A stretch of DNA of 41,048 bases from Mycobacterium sp. 1245805.9 (GTDB lineage Bacteria > Actinomycetota > Actinomycetes > Mycobacteriales > Mycobacteriaceae), in contig NZ_LZKR01000007.1 in the NCBI RefSeq assembly GCF_001672915.1, positions 1 to 41,048 on the forward strand, given 5' to 3'. Positions 26,676 through 34,608 of the stretch are shown here, piece after piece; the first letter of the stretch is position 1; the number at the start of each line of letters is the position of its first letter. The position numbers and the translations under genes are program-made. The notes beneath the pieces were generated by a model. The model had not been told where the DNA came from. It was given only the letters and a program-made list of their open reading frames with translations, and searched no databases.

Positions 26676-28249
26676 GCGATCGCATCGCCCTTGGGACGTG
26701 CGAGGCTGCGTCGTGTTCCCGCAGCGAAAAACACCCCCAGGCCGAGCGCCAGCAACACGGGGCCAATCGAGAGAATCAGGCGAACCGCGGTCGCGGTGGC
26801 GCCGGCGAGCGATCCCTTGAGCCACATGCGGTTTCGGGCCCCGGGATTGTCCGCGTCGGCGGGCCGGATTTCCGGCGGCAGGATCGCCCTGACGTCGGGG
26901 TCTTTGAGGACTGTTGCCAGGTGCGTTGGGTTTGGGTAGGAGAGTTCGATTCCGTGGCCGGCGCTGCTCTTTGACTTCAGATCGTCGACGTTTCCGGTGG
27001 CGAGGTAGGCCTGGACCTTGATCATCTCTTGACGTGCCGCCTTGCTCCAGTCGATCGCCCCAAGCACGGATCCGTAGTAGCCGATTGCTGCGACGACCGT
27101 TACCACCGTGAATACCCACGCCACGACGCCACGCGCCGCGTGCCGGCCGAACCGCATGCCGCGCGCGCTGTCGGCGAGAGCGAGGACCGACATGAGCCCG
27201 ACGGCATAGGCCAAGACCATGACGTCGGTGTACCGGATTGCAATGTGAACGCCGCGGCCATAGGCGAACAGCACAAACTGGATGCCGAGCCACGCCGCGA
27301 TTCCGACCACCACCCACGCGCGGTCGGAAATGCCGGGGCGCCGCGCGACCGTGCGGTAACAGAACCAGGTTGTCGGGACCAACGCGGCGCCGACCAACGC
27401 GGCAAACCCGAACAAGCCCTCGATGAACGTCCACGGGCTGCTCATCGGCTTCGCGACCGACACCGCCCACAGAATCATGGCCAGAGCGACCGACGCCATG
27501 ACCACGAGGCCGGCGAACTCACGACGGCACCGCCTTCTCGCATTGGCCGCGATCTGCAAGGCCACCAGGGCGCCCGCGGCGAGAATGGTGGCCACGCCTG
27601 TCGCGAACGAGAAGTAACTGAGGACCGCGAAGGTCAACCCGCACAACCAACGCACGGAGAACGGCCGCGCGGCGGCCAATGCTACGAGACCGCCGATGCC
27701 GAAGAACAACGCGAGGTACACCTGGTCCTGAAACCCCCACAGCGTGTTCTCGTAGACGGGAAGCGCACCGACGAATGCGACGAAACACGCCAGCAGCATT
27801 CGGCGTTGCGGCGCGACAACGGGCGTCAGCACCGACGCAAGCCAGGTGATCGCCGCGGTCTCGACGATGGCTCCGAAGATCATCTCGAAGCGCGTGTTCC
27901 ACTCCCCGGCGAGCTCGAGATGGGCCAGTGCGAAGATGCGAAAAACGAAGATGCGGTGTTCGTTGTGCGGGGCGAAGAGATCGGCGACAGACAGTACGCC
28001 CCGCAAATACCGCGAATAGAGGATCCCCGCCTCGCCGGCCCACTGGTCCGACAGGGGCACCGGCGAACCGAGGGCCGAAATGGTGATGAGCTTGGCGCCG
28101 AGAACCACGCAGGCAACCGCGGCCAGCAGGGCAATCGTGCCTTTCGTTCGTGGCCCCGCGTCCCGTGGAGCGACCGTCGGGGCTGTCGCGGCTTCGTCGT
28201 GATCGCCCGGGTCCTGCGACGTCAATTCATCGTGCTCACGCAAGGTCAT
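26666..28249 (-). CDS. Polytopic membrane protein with HNEHR motif
   Basis: A 527-residue integral membrane protein with about ten hydrophobic segments. After the first helix (TIALLAAVACVVLGAKLITI) the extracytoplasmic loop holds PLSDQWAGEAG and DLFAPHNEHRIFVFR. Conserved Asp and His-Asn-Glu-His residues in this loop are reminiscent of GT-C transferases, but the family is not one I can name. A second extracytoplasmic region precedes the last helix. Its ATG overlaps the stop of the methyltransferase-GT2 fusion (ATGA), so it is the last gene of the coupled operon. It may accept a polyprenyl-phosphate sugar made by that fusion (inference). The frame is open to 28345 but the overlap supports ATG 28249. 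Confidence 0.75.
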   Translation of the reverse strand: MTLREHDELTSQDPGDHDEAATAPTVAPRDAGPRTKGTIALLAAVACVVLGAKLITISALGSPVPLSDQWAGEAGILYSRYLRGVLSVADLFAPHNEHRIFVFRIFALAHLELAGEWNTRFEMIFGAIVETAAITWLASVLTPVVAPQRRMLLACFVAFVGALPVYENTLWGFQDQVYLALFFGIGGLVALAAARPFSVRWLCGLTFAVLSYFSFATGVATILAAGALVALQIAANARRRCRREFAGLVVMASVALAMILWAVSVAKPMSSPWTFIEGLFGFAALVGAALVPTTWFCYRTVARRPGISDRAWVVVGIAAWLGIQFVLFAYGRGVHIAIRYTDVMVLAYAVGLMSVLALADSARGMRFGRHAARGVVAWVFTVVTVVAAIGYYGSVLGAIDWSKAARQEMIKVQAYLATGNVDDLKSKSSAGHGIELSYPNPTHLATVLKDPDVRAILPPEIRPADADNPGARNRMWLKGSLAGATATAVRLILSIGPVLLALGLGVFFAAGTRRSLARPKGDAIAQP

Positions 28250-29703
28250 GCCAGGGCCTTTCGCGCCCAGGCGAGTGCCCCCAGCGATGCCAGGCCGCCG
28301 CCCGTCCAGCGCAGCAGCGGACGCCGCATGGCCAGCCCGTACCAACGCAAATAAGCGGGCAGCCAGCCGACCAGATCAAACTTGCTGGTGCCGGCGGTTC
28401 GGTCGTCCCAGCTGCTGGGGACCTCGTCAATCCGATAGCCGAGCAGATGTGCCTTCGTCGTGAGCTCCAGCCCCACCTCGAACCCACGCCCGCTCTCCAC
28501 CGGAACCTCCTCGAGGAAATGGCGGCTGTACGCGCGGAAGTTCGTTGTCGCGTCATGGGTCGCGACGCCGCCCACGTAATGCAGGCTGAGCCCCGCGGTC
28601 CGTGACATCAGCGTCTTCAACCGGGGCCCCCCGCGCTGGGTTCCGCCGCGCATGTACCGCGACCCGCTGACCACGGCTGCGCCTTCGTCGCGAATCTTGG
28701 CCGCCATCAACGGAATCACCGACGGCGGGTCCGACATGTCGGCCATGCTCGTGACGACGACGTCACCGCGCGCGGCGCCGAAGCCGGCGATCAACGCATT
28801 CGCCACGCCCTTGCCGAGCGAGTTGCGAACCAGCCGCACGGTGGCGGGGCGGTCAGGCATTGCGGCCAGCGCCGGCAGCGTGCTGTCCTCGTCGAAGTCG
28901 TAACACACGAGCAGTTCGTGCGGGGTGTCCGCCAGCGCCTCCGTAAGCCTCCGGACGCAGGCCTGAATGTTTTCGCCCTCGTTGTAGACCGGGATGACGA
29001 CGCTCACCAAATGGTCGTCCGTGTCAGATTCGGGTCCCGGCTTGCGGGCGCGAATCACGAACTGCTTGCCCAGGATTCGCCACGCCGGCCGTGATTGCAG
29101 ATACAGGCGCACCAGGATCGGCGCCTGCGGCAGCGGCGAAGACGACGTGTAGGGCAGAAACCGGTCGTAGCTTTCCACGATCTCGAAGTCGCAGGACTCG
29201 AGCAGCTCGGTCAGGGAGCGATCGCTGATCGGCACCGTGTGATCCCAGAAGTCCCAATAGTCCCCGGGGACAAAGCGAATGTTCGGCCCCATCGCGATGA
29301 GGTGCCCGCCCGGCTTGAGCGCGCGGCGGGCCGCGGCGATCGTCCGCTCGACCTCCTCCTTGCTTCGCAGGTGCTCGAGCAGGTTGCTGGTGAACACGAC
29401 GTCGACCGATTCCTCCCCGAGGAAACCGAGGTCGTCGGCGCGACCTTGTCGGAACTCAACCCCGGGCCCCAGCATGCCCGCGCTGTCCGGGTTCAGGTCG
29501 ACGCCGATCCGGCGCGCCGCCTGCACATGGTTCAGGAACTCGCCATATCCGCAGCCGAGGTCCACCACCGTGTCGCTGCGTCTGATCCACGCCTGGAAGA
29601 AGTCCCGGACCAGCACCTCCCAGATGGCCGATCGCGATTCGCGCGCGTGGCCGAATCGATTGCGGTAGAGCCGCTGCAGGTCGGGCTTACCCGCGATACG
29701 CAT
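28246..29703 (-). CDS. Methyltransferase / DPM1-like GT2 fusion protein
   Basis: A 485-residue two-domain protein. Residues about 1-205 are a class I methyltransferase with VVDLGCGYGEF (46-56), GVDLNPDSAG and VVFTSNLLEHL. From residue 233 a DPM1/GtrB-like GT2 follows: VSVVIPVYNEGENIQACVRR, then LVCYDFDEDSTLPAL, then MADMSDPP at 320-327, and GTSKFDLVGWLPAYLRWYG near the end. The classical DADLQDPP is changed to MADMSDPP, so the first Asp of DxD is Met. It probably loads a sugar on a polyprenyl phosphate or a lipid, and may methylate the same sugar (inference). The ATG lies at the true domain start; the frame is open 510 bases upstream without homology. The next gene overlaps by 4 bases. Confidence 0.87.
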   Translation of the reverse strand: MRIAGKPDLQRLYRNRFGHARESRSAIWEVLVRDFFQAWIRRSDTVVDLGCGYGEFLNHVQAARRIGVDLNPDSAGMLGPGVEFRQGRADDLGFLGEESVDVVFTSNLLEHLRSKEEVERTIAAARRALKPGGHLIAMGPNIRFVPGDYWDFWDHTVPISDRSLTELLESCDFEIVESYDRFLPYTSSSPLPQAPILVRLYLQSRPAWRILGKQFVIRARKPGPESDTDDHLVSVVIPVYNEGENIQACVRRLTEALADTPHELLVCYDFDEDSTLPALAAMPDRPATVRLVRNSLGKGVANALIAGFGAARGDVVVTSMADMSDPPSVIPLMAAKIRDEGAAVVSGSRYMRGGTQRGGPRLKTLMSRTAGLSLHYVGGVATHDATTNFRAYSRHFLEEVPVESGRGFEVGLELTTKAHLLGYRIDEVPSSWDDRTAGTSKFDLVGWLPAYLRWYGLAMRRPLLRWTGGGLASLGALAWARKALA

Positions 29704-29732
29704 GGCGTTGTGGGGGCGACGGCCGTCGCATG

Positions 29733-30752
29733 TCAGATGGTCCCGGCCTCGACGGCGTCGACGACCCAAGGGATGACCTCGTCGAGCATCGAATCGAGCG
29801 TCGTCGTCGCCTCGAATCCGAGCACCTCGGACGCCTTGTGGACATCCGGTGAGCGCAGCTGGACATCGTGCTCGAACGGCGGATCGCACTCGTATCGGAA
29901 CTGGCTGTCGGACCGCATCTTTTTCCAAATGAGCTCCGCCAGCTGCAACACCGTGGTGGCTTCGGGCGTCGAAAGGTTGAAGTCGCCGTTGAGCGCGGCC
30001 GGATGCTCCATGCATACGCGAATGCCGCGCGCCAGGTCCCCCCCATAGGTGTAGTGGCGCACCTGGGTGCCGTCGCCCAGGATGTGCAACGGGTCCTGGC
30101 CCTTCGCGACCTTCTGGATGAGGTCCGGTACGACGTGACTCATTGCGAGTTTGACATTGCCGCTGGGGATTTCGCGGCCGCCGAGTGCCCGCTGCTCGCC
30201 GGTCCCCACACAATTGAACGGGCGGATGATCGTGTACGGGAGGCCGTACTGCTCGTAAGCACCGAGTGCGAAATACTCACACGCCAGCTTCTGGAACCCG
30301 TAAGTGCTTGTCGGCGGCGGGCACTCGGTGATGTGTTTCTCCGGTGTCGGGAAGACGGTGGCGTTCTCGAACACCATCGACGAACTGATCACGTTGATCT
30401 TCTTGAGCCAACCCTTGCGATAGGCGTGGATGGCGGTGTCGAAATGCGCGGCCGCGATGCGCTCGTTCTCGGCCAGCAGGTCGTAGGCATACTCGTGGAA
30501 ATACGTGATGCCGCCGATGCGGGCCGCGCTGGCCACCATCTGGTCGCACCCCTCGACGAGCCGGAACATCAGGTCCAGGTCTTTGACGTCGCCCTCGACG
30601 AAGTGATAGTGCGGGTGATCGTCGTAGCTCTTCTCGACCTTGCCGTATTTCGAGTAGTTGTCGATGCCGACGACCTCGTGACCGGCACGCAGCAGCTCGT
30701 CGACGACGTAGCCGTTGATGAATCCCGCACTGCCGGTTACGAGGACTTTCAC
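29733..30752 (-). CDS. NAD-dependent sugar epimerase/dehydratase (SDR)
   Basis: A 339-residue extended SDR. The cofactor motif reads GSAGFING at residues 7-14, so the third Gly of GxxGxxG is Asn13 with Gly shifted by one. The active site has SSSMVFE and TYGFQKLACE (Tyr151, Lys155). RPFNCVGTGEQRALG and GDGTQVRHYTYGGDLARGI are substrate-loop blocks of UDP-sugar epimerases. It starts at GTG inside the stop of the upstream nucleotide-sugar dehydrogenase, so it probably acts on that enzyme's product, for example epimerising a UDP-uronic acid. The precise reaction cannot be told. A 29-base gap leads to the methyltransferase-GT2 fusion. Confidence 0.85.
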   Translation of the reverse strand: MKVLVTGSAGFINGYVVDELLRAGHEVVGIDNYSKYGKVEKSYDDHPHYHFVEGDVKDLDLMFRLVEGCDQMVASAARIGGITYFHEYAYDLLAENERIAAAHFDTAIHAYRKGWLKKINVISSSMVFENATVFPTPEKHITECPPPTSTYGFQKLACEYFALGAYEQYGLPYTIIRPFNCVGTGEQRALGGREIPSGNVKLAMSHVVPDLIQKVAKGQDPLHILGDGTQVRHYTYGGDLARGIRVCMEHPAALNGDFNLSTPEATTVLQLAELIWKKMRSDSQFRYECDPPFEHDVQLRSPDVHKASEVLGFEATTTLDSMLDEVIPWVVDAVEAGTI

Positions 30753-32008
30753 TGCCTGGCTGGTCCCGTGCCGATGGTCGCCAACGGGGCCCCGTTGGGC
30801 GCGTCCGCTTCGAGCCCGCTGACGTCCAGACAGCCCCAGACGTCCTCGACGATCTTGTCGCCGGGGATCTTCAGGCCACGGTAGATCGAGTGGGGCACGC
30901 CGATGACGATGACGTCGGCCCGGCCCAGCACGGCGTCCAACGGGTAGTAGTCCGGGCCGTCCAGGAACGGGTCGTGCAGCATCACTTTTTTCGCCTCGAG
31001 CATCAGCAGGTGCCGGAGTTTGAAGCTCAGCGAGTCGCGGGTGTCGTCGCAGTCGGCCTTGAACGTCATGCCCAGGAGCCCAACGGTCTTGTCGCGCAAG
31101 TTGACCCGACGCTTGAGCATGTTGACGATGAACTGTGGCTGGCCCTCGTTGATCAGCATGGCCGCGTGCCCGAGCATGAAGTTGTTGTTGCTGAACGCGG
31201 CCAGCTGCATGGTGTCCTTGAGTAGGCACGGGCCGGCCGCCAGCCCGGCGGTCGGCAGGCTGTCGACCCGACGGTTCTGGTATGTCGCCGCGTGATGGAC
31301 GCGCCCGAAGTCGAGGCCGGCCTCGCGGCTGAGCAGGTAGAACTGGTTGGCGACCGCGAACTGGATGTAGCGGTAGGCGTTGCAGAACAGCTTGGCCAGC
31401 TCGGCTTCCTGCGGCTCCACCTCGATGATCTCTGGGGTTATCCGCGAGAAGAGCTCGCGAACGATCCGACATCCTTCCGCGTCGAACCCGCTGATGATCT
31501 GCGGAATCTCCCGCAGCTCGCGGATCGAGTGGCCCTGCGCGATGCGCTCTGGGCAGAACGTGACGTGCACACCGATCCCCCGCTCGGCGAACAGGTCGCG
31601 CACGCGCTGGCTCAGCCCCGGGTAGACGGTGCTCCGGAGAACCAGCGTCTGCCCGTCGCGGAAGTACGGGCTGATCTCGTCGATGATGCGGAAGAAGGTG
31701 TGCGCCTGGGGCGTCAGGTATTCGTCCACCGGCGTCCCGACGACGCAGATCACGATGTCGGAATTGCGGACCGCCCACGAATCGGTGGTCGCCGAGATAC
31801 GCCCGGTGGGCAATAGCCGCTTGAGCAGCTCCGGGGCGCCGTTCTCGACGAACGGCATCCGGCCGGCCATGATCGTCTTCAGGGCGCTGGCGTTCGTGTC
31901 CAGAATGTCGACGCTGAAACCCTCGTCGGCGAGCACGAGCGCCAGCGGCAACCCCACGTGCCCGGCGCCGCCGATGATGCAGATGCGCTTGTCGGTTTGA
32001 TCAACCAT
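30749..32008 (-). CDS. Nucleotide-sugar dehydrogenase (UDP-ManNAcA/UDP-hexose type)
   Basis: A 419-residue UDP-sugar dehydrogenase. ICIIGGAGHVGLPLALVLADEG is the NAD site, STVYPGLSQRV the central motif, and CPERIAQGHSIRELREIPQI the substrate loop typical of WecC-type dehydrogenases. GPCLLKDT has the catalytic Cys261, and GLLGMTFKADCDDTRDSLS is the C-terminal domain. The CPERIAQG loop favours a UDP-HexNAc substrate over UDP-glucose, but this is not decisive. GGAGGGGG lies 8 nt before ATG 32008. It is the first gene of a four-gene operon with overlaps to the epimerase. It is separate from the Ugd/Uxs pair. Confidence 0.9.
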   Translation of the reverse strand: MVDQTDKRICIIGGAGHVGLPLALVLADEGFSVDILDTNASALKTIMAGRMPFVENGAPELLKRLLPTGRISATTDSWAVRNSDIVICVVGTPVDEYLTPQAHTFFRIIDEISPYFRDGQTLVLRSTVYPGLSQRVRDLFAERGIGVHVTFCPERIAQGHSIRELREIPQIISGFDAEGCRIVRELFSRITPEIIEVEPQEAELAKLFCNAYRYIQFAVANQFYLLSREAGLDFGRVHHAATYQNRRVDSLPTAGLAAGPCLLKDTMQLAAFSNNNFMLGHAAMLINEGQPQFIVNMLKRRVNLRDKTVGLLGMTFKADCDDTRDSLSFKLRHLLMLEAKKVMLHDPFLDGPDYYPLDAVLGRADVIVIGVPHSIYRGLKIPGDKIVEDVWGCLDVSGLEADAPNGAPLATIGTGPARQ

Positions 32009-32160
32009 GCCAGACGCCCCCTCCGGCCCCCTGCCTCAAACCCGGCCCAAGGGTTGCGCGCTGGCAGGGCAACTACGTACGTGTATGGATCCCGTGGTCG
32101 GAGCGTACGAGACCGGCGTATCGGAGCATGGGCGTTTTCAGTAAACCGCCAAAGATCGCG

Positions 32161-33447
32161 TCAGCCGGCGACGGCTCCCGGCTCCGAGAACGGCGCCCCG
32201 AACTCGGTGACCGGCTGCAGCCCGCGCTTGCGCACCTTGTCGGCGGCGTCGCGGATCAGCTTGTAGACCCCGACGAACGCGGCGTGGTCGGTCAGGGAGA
32301 ACGGTGTCAGCAACCGGTTGTGCACCAGCGCGAACGCCACACCCTGGGCGGGGTTGGCCCAGCCGACCGAACCGCCCAGGCCGACGTGGCCGAAGCCCGG
32401 CATCACGTTGCCGAACGGCAGGCTGTGGTAGCCCAGGTGGAAAGCCAACGGCACGAACAGGTTCCGGTCCGGACGCAGGCTGCGCCGACCGGTCAGGCCG
32501 GCGACCAGCTCGCGCGACAGGAATCGGGTGCCGTCGATCTCCCCGCCGTTCGCGATCGCCCCGTACATCCGCGCCAGCGCGCGGGCCGTCACGACCCCGT
32601 TGGCCGCCGGGATCTCGCCGTCCAGCAGCGGAATCTCACCCTGGGCGGCGGCGAAGAAGCCCGGGAAGTACATCGAACGCCATCCACCGGACAGCTCGTT
32701 GGCGACCTTGCGCGTCACGTACGACAGGGCCGGGTTGCCGATCACGCTCTGCGGCATGATGATCTGCGCGACGCGCGTCGGGGACCCGGCCGGCGGCCGG
32801 CCCAGGTGCATCCCGTCCGTGCCCAGGGGCTCGGCCAGCTCCTCGCGGAACAGGACGCGCATGCCCTTTCCGGTCACGGCGCGGGCCAGCCCCGACATCA
32901 GCCAGCCGAAGGTCAGCGCGTGGTACGCGGGCTTGCCCAGCAGGCGTCCCGGCGGGGCGGCCGCAAGGCGCTCCTCCATCACGACGTGGTCGAGCAGGTC
33001 TTCCTGGGTGGCGCCGCGCAGGCCCGACAGCCCGGCGGTGTGCCGCATCACCTGACGGACGGTGAGCTCGCCTTTCCCGTTGGCCCCGAATTCCGGCCAG
33101 TACTCGGCGACGGGGGCCTCGTAGTCGATGAGCCGGCGGTCGGCGAGGCGGTGGATGACCGTGGCGGCCATGCCCTTGGTCGCCGAGAACACCATCGGTG
33201 CGGTGTCGGCCGACCACGGCACGTGGCCGCCCCGATCCGACCAGCCGGCCCACACGTCGACGGCGGGTTGGCCGTCGACGTAGACGGCCAGCGCCCCGCC
33301 ACCGAAGCGGCGGGCCGGGAACATCGTGGAAAAAGCGCGAACGACGCACGCAAAGTGTGGGTCCGCCGCGCCGGACACACGATGGCCTGCGTCGGGGCCA
33401 TCCTGTACGGGGACCGCGCGGCGAGCGACCCGGGACTCCATCGTCAC
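32161..33447 (-). CDS. lipL: Serine esterase/beta-lactamase-like LipL
   Basis: A 428-residue class C beta-lactamase-fold esterase. The catalytic SxxK is Ser88-Ala-Thr-Lys91 in FSATKGMAAT. Downstream are VMRHTAGLSGLRG, PAYHALTFGWLMSGL and the C-terminal GFGHVGLGGSVGW that replaces the KTG box. It is very close to M. tuberculosis LipL (Rv1497) and of the same length. Mycobacterial LipL has been described as a cell-envelope esterase active on short acyl esters. A GTG start at 33447 is favoured because TAGATT sits 7 nt upstream; ATG 33441 is the alternative. It marks the conserved end of the locus next to meaB. Confidence 0.93.
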   Translation of the reverse strand: MTMESRVARRAVPVQDGPDAGHRVSGAADPHFACVVRAFSTMFPARRFGGGALAVYVDGQPAVDVWAGWSDRGGHVPWSADTAPMVFSATKGMAATVIHRLADRRLIDYEAPVAEYWPEFGANGKGELTVRQVMRHTAGLSGLRGATQEDLLDHVVMEERLAAAPPGRLLGKPAYHALTFGWLMSGLARAVTGKGMRVLFREELAEPLGTDGMHLGRPPAGSPTRVAQIIMPQSVIGNPALSYVTRKVANELSGGWRSMYFPGFFAAAQGEIPLLDGEIPAANGVVTARALARMYGAIANGGEIDGTRFLSRELVAGLTGRRSLRPDRNLFVPLAFHLGYHSLPFGNVMPGFGHVGLGGSVGWANPAQGVAFALVHNRLLTPFSLTDHAAFVGVYKLIRDAADKVRKRGLQPVTEFGAPFSEPGAVAG

Positions 33448-33454
33448 GCTATCG

Positions 33455-33460
33455 AATCTA
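33455..33460 (-). promoter_or_regulatory. Predicted -10 (TAGATT) of leaderless lipL
   Basis: On the minus strand TAGATT ends 7 nt before GTG 33447, with no ribosome-binding site. The surrounding interval 33448-33511 is AT-rich for this genome (AATTTAAG, GGTTAATTTACC) and separates lipL from meaB. Confidence 0.55.
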
Positions 33461-33511
33461 CTTAAATTCCATACCTTCCGCCGGGAAAACGGCGGTTAAT
33501 TTACCTTTCCG

Positions 33512-34501
33512 TTAGGGAGACGCGGCCTTGAGGATTTGCTGGGCCGCCAGCGCGGGGGTCAGCTCCCCCGCCCTGACCTGGCGCTCCAGGTCGGCGCGGA
33601 TTTTGCGGACGCCGGGGTTGGACATCACCCGGTCCAGGACGGTGTCGCGGACCATCTGCCAGGTCCAGTCGACCTGCTGGGCCCGCCGGCGCTCTTCGAG
33701 CTCCCCCGCGTCGGACAGCACCCGGCGATGGCGCTCGATCGTCTCCCACAGCTCGGCCAGCCCGGTCCCCTCCGTCGCGCTCATCGTGAGAACCGGTGGC
33801 CGCCAGAGTGTTTCGCCCGGATGGATCAGCCTGATGGCCGCGGCCAGTTCCCGCGCGGCCTTTCGCGCCTCGGGCAGATGCTCCCCGTCGGCTTTGTTCA
33901 CGACGACGATGTCGGCCATCTCCAGCGCGCCCTTCTTGATGCCCTGCAGCTGGTCGCCGCTGCGCGCCAGGGTCAGCAACACGAAGGTGTCCACCATGTT
34001 TGCCACGGCCACTTCGGACTGGCCGACGCCGACGGTCTCGACGAGTATGACGTCGAATCCCGCGGCCTCCAGCAGGACGATGGTTTCCCGGGTGGCCTTG
34101 GCCACCCCGCCCAAGGTGCCCGAGGTCGGGGACGGACGGATGTAGGCGTCCGGTTGGACCGCCAGGCGAGCCATCCGCGTCTTGTCGCCGAGGATGGAGC
34201 CGCCGGTGCGGGTCGACGACGGGTCGACGGCCAGCACCGCCACCCGGTGACCCCGTTCGATCAGGTGCATGCCGAGCGCCTCGATGCTGGTCGACTTGCC
34301 CACCCCCGGCGTCCCGCTGATGCCGACGCGGCGCGCGTTGCCCGAGTGCGGCATCAACTCCAGCAGCAGCCGCTGCGCCTTCTCGCGATGATCGGCGCGC
34401 GTGGATTCCAGCATCGTGATCGCCCGCGGCAGCGCCGCGCGATCCCCGTCGCGCAAAGCCTCGGCCAATTCCCCGACGTTGTCGTTGTTTCGCGATGTCA
34501 T
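33512..34501 (-). CDS. meaB: Methylmalonyl-CoA mutase chaperone GTPase MeaB
   Basis: A 329-residue G3E-type P-loop GTPase that guards cobalamin loading of methylmalonyl-CoA mutase. The Walker A is GTPGVGKST at residues 63-71; VDPSSTRTGGSILGDKTRM and ETVGVGQSE give the switch regions; VVVNKADGEH is the base-recognition NKxD. The C-terminal dimerisation arm is present. It corresponds to Rv1496. In M. tuberculosis it follows mutB after the mazEF4 toxin-antitoxin genes. Here a membrane-protein gene fills that place. ATG 34501 is preceded by GGGA at ordinary spacing. Confidence 0.94.
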   Translation of the reverse strand: MTSRNNDNVGELAEALRDGDRAALPRAITMLESTRADHREKAQRLLLELMPHSGNARRVGISGTPGVGKSTSIEALGMHLIERGHRVAVLAVDPSSTRTGGSILGDKTRMARLAVQPDAYIRPSPTSGTLGGVAKATRETIVLLEAAGFDVILVETVGVGQSEVAVANMVDTFVLLTLARSGDQLQGIKKGALEMADIVVVNKADGEHLPEARKAARELAAAIRLIHPGETLWRPPVLTMSATEGTGLAELWETIERHRRVLSDAGELEERRRAQQVDWTWQMVRDTVLDRVMSNPGVRKIRADLERQVRAGELTPALAAQQILKAASP

Positions 34502-34608
34502 TGAGTTCCCGCGCCACGCATCCGTTTCATCGAAGTTCGGTGTACTGGAGTATCCGTTGTGCGGTCGCCGGTCAACCAGGCCGGTCTCCGGTTCGCCGAG
34601 CCATCAAC

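Noticed and set aside
29704..30213. N-terminal extension of the methyltransferase-GT2 fusion
   Set aside because: It overlaps the epimerase coding region in another frame and has no recognisable domain; homology begins at ATG 29703.
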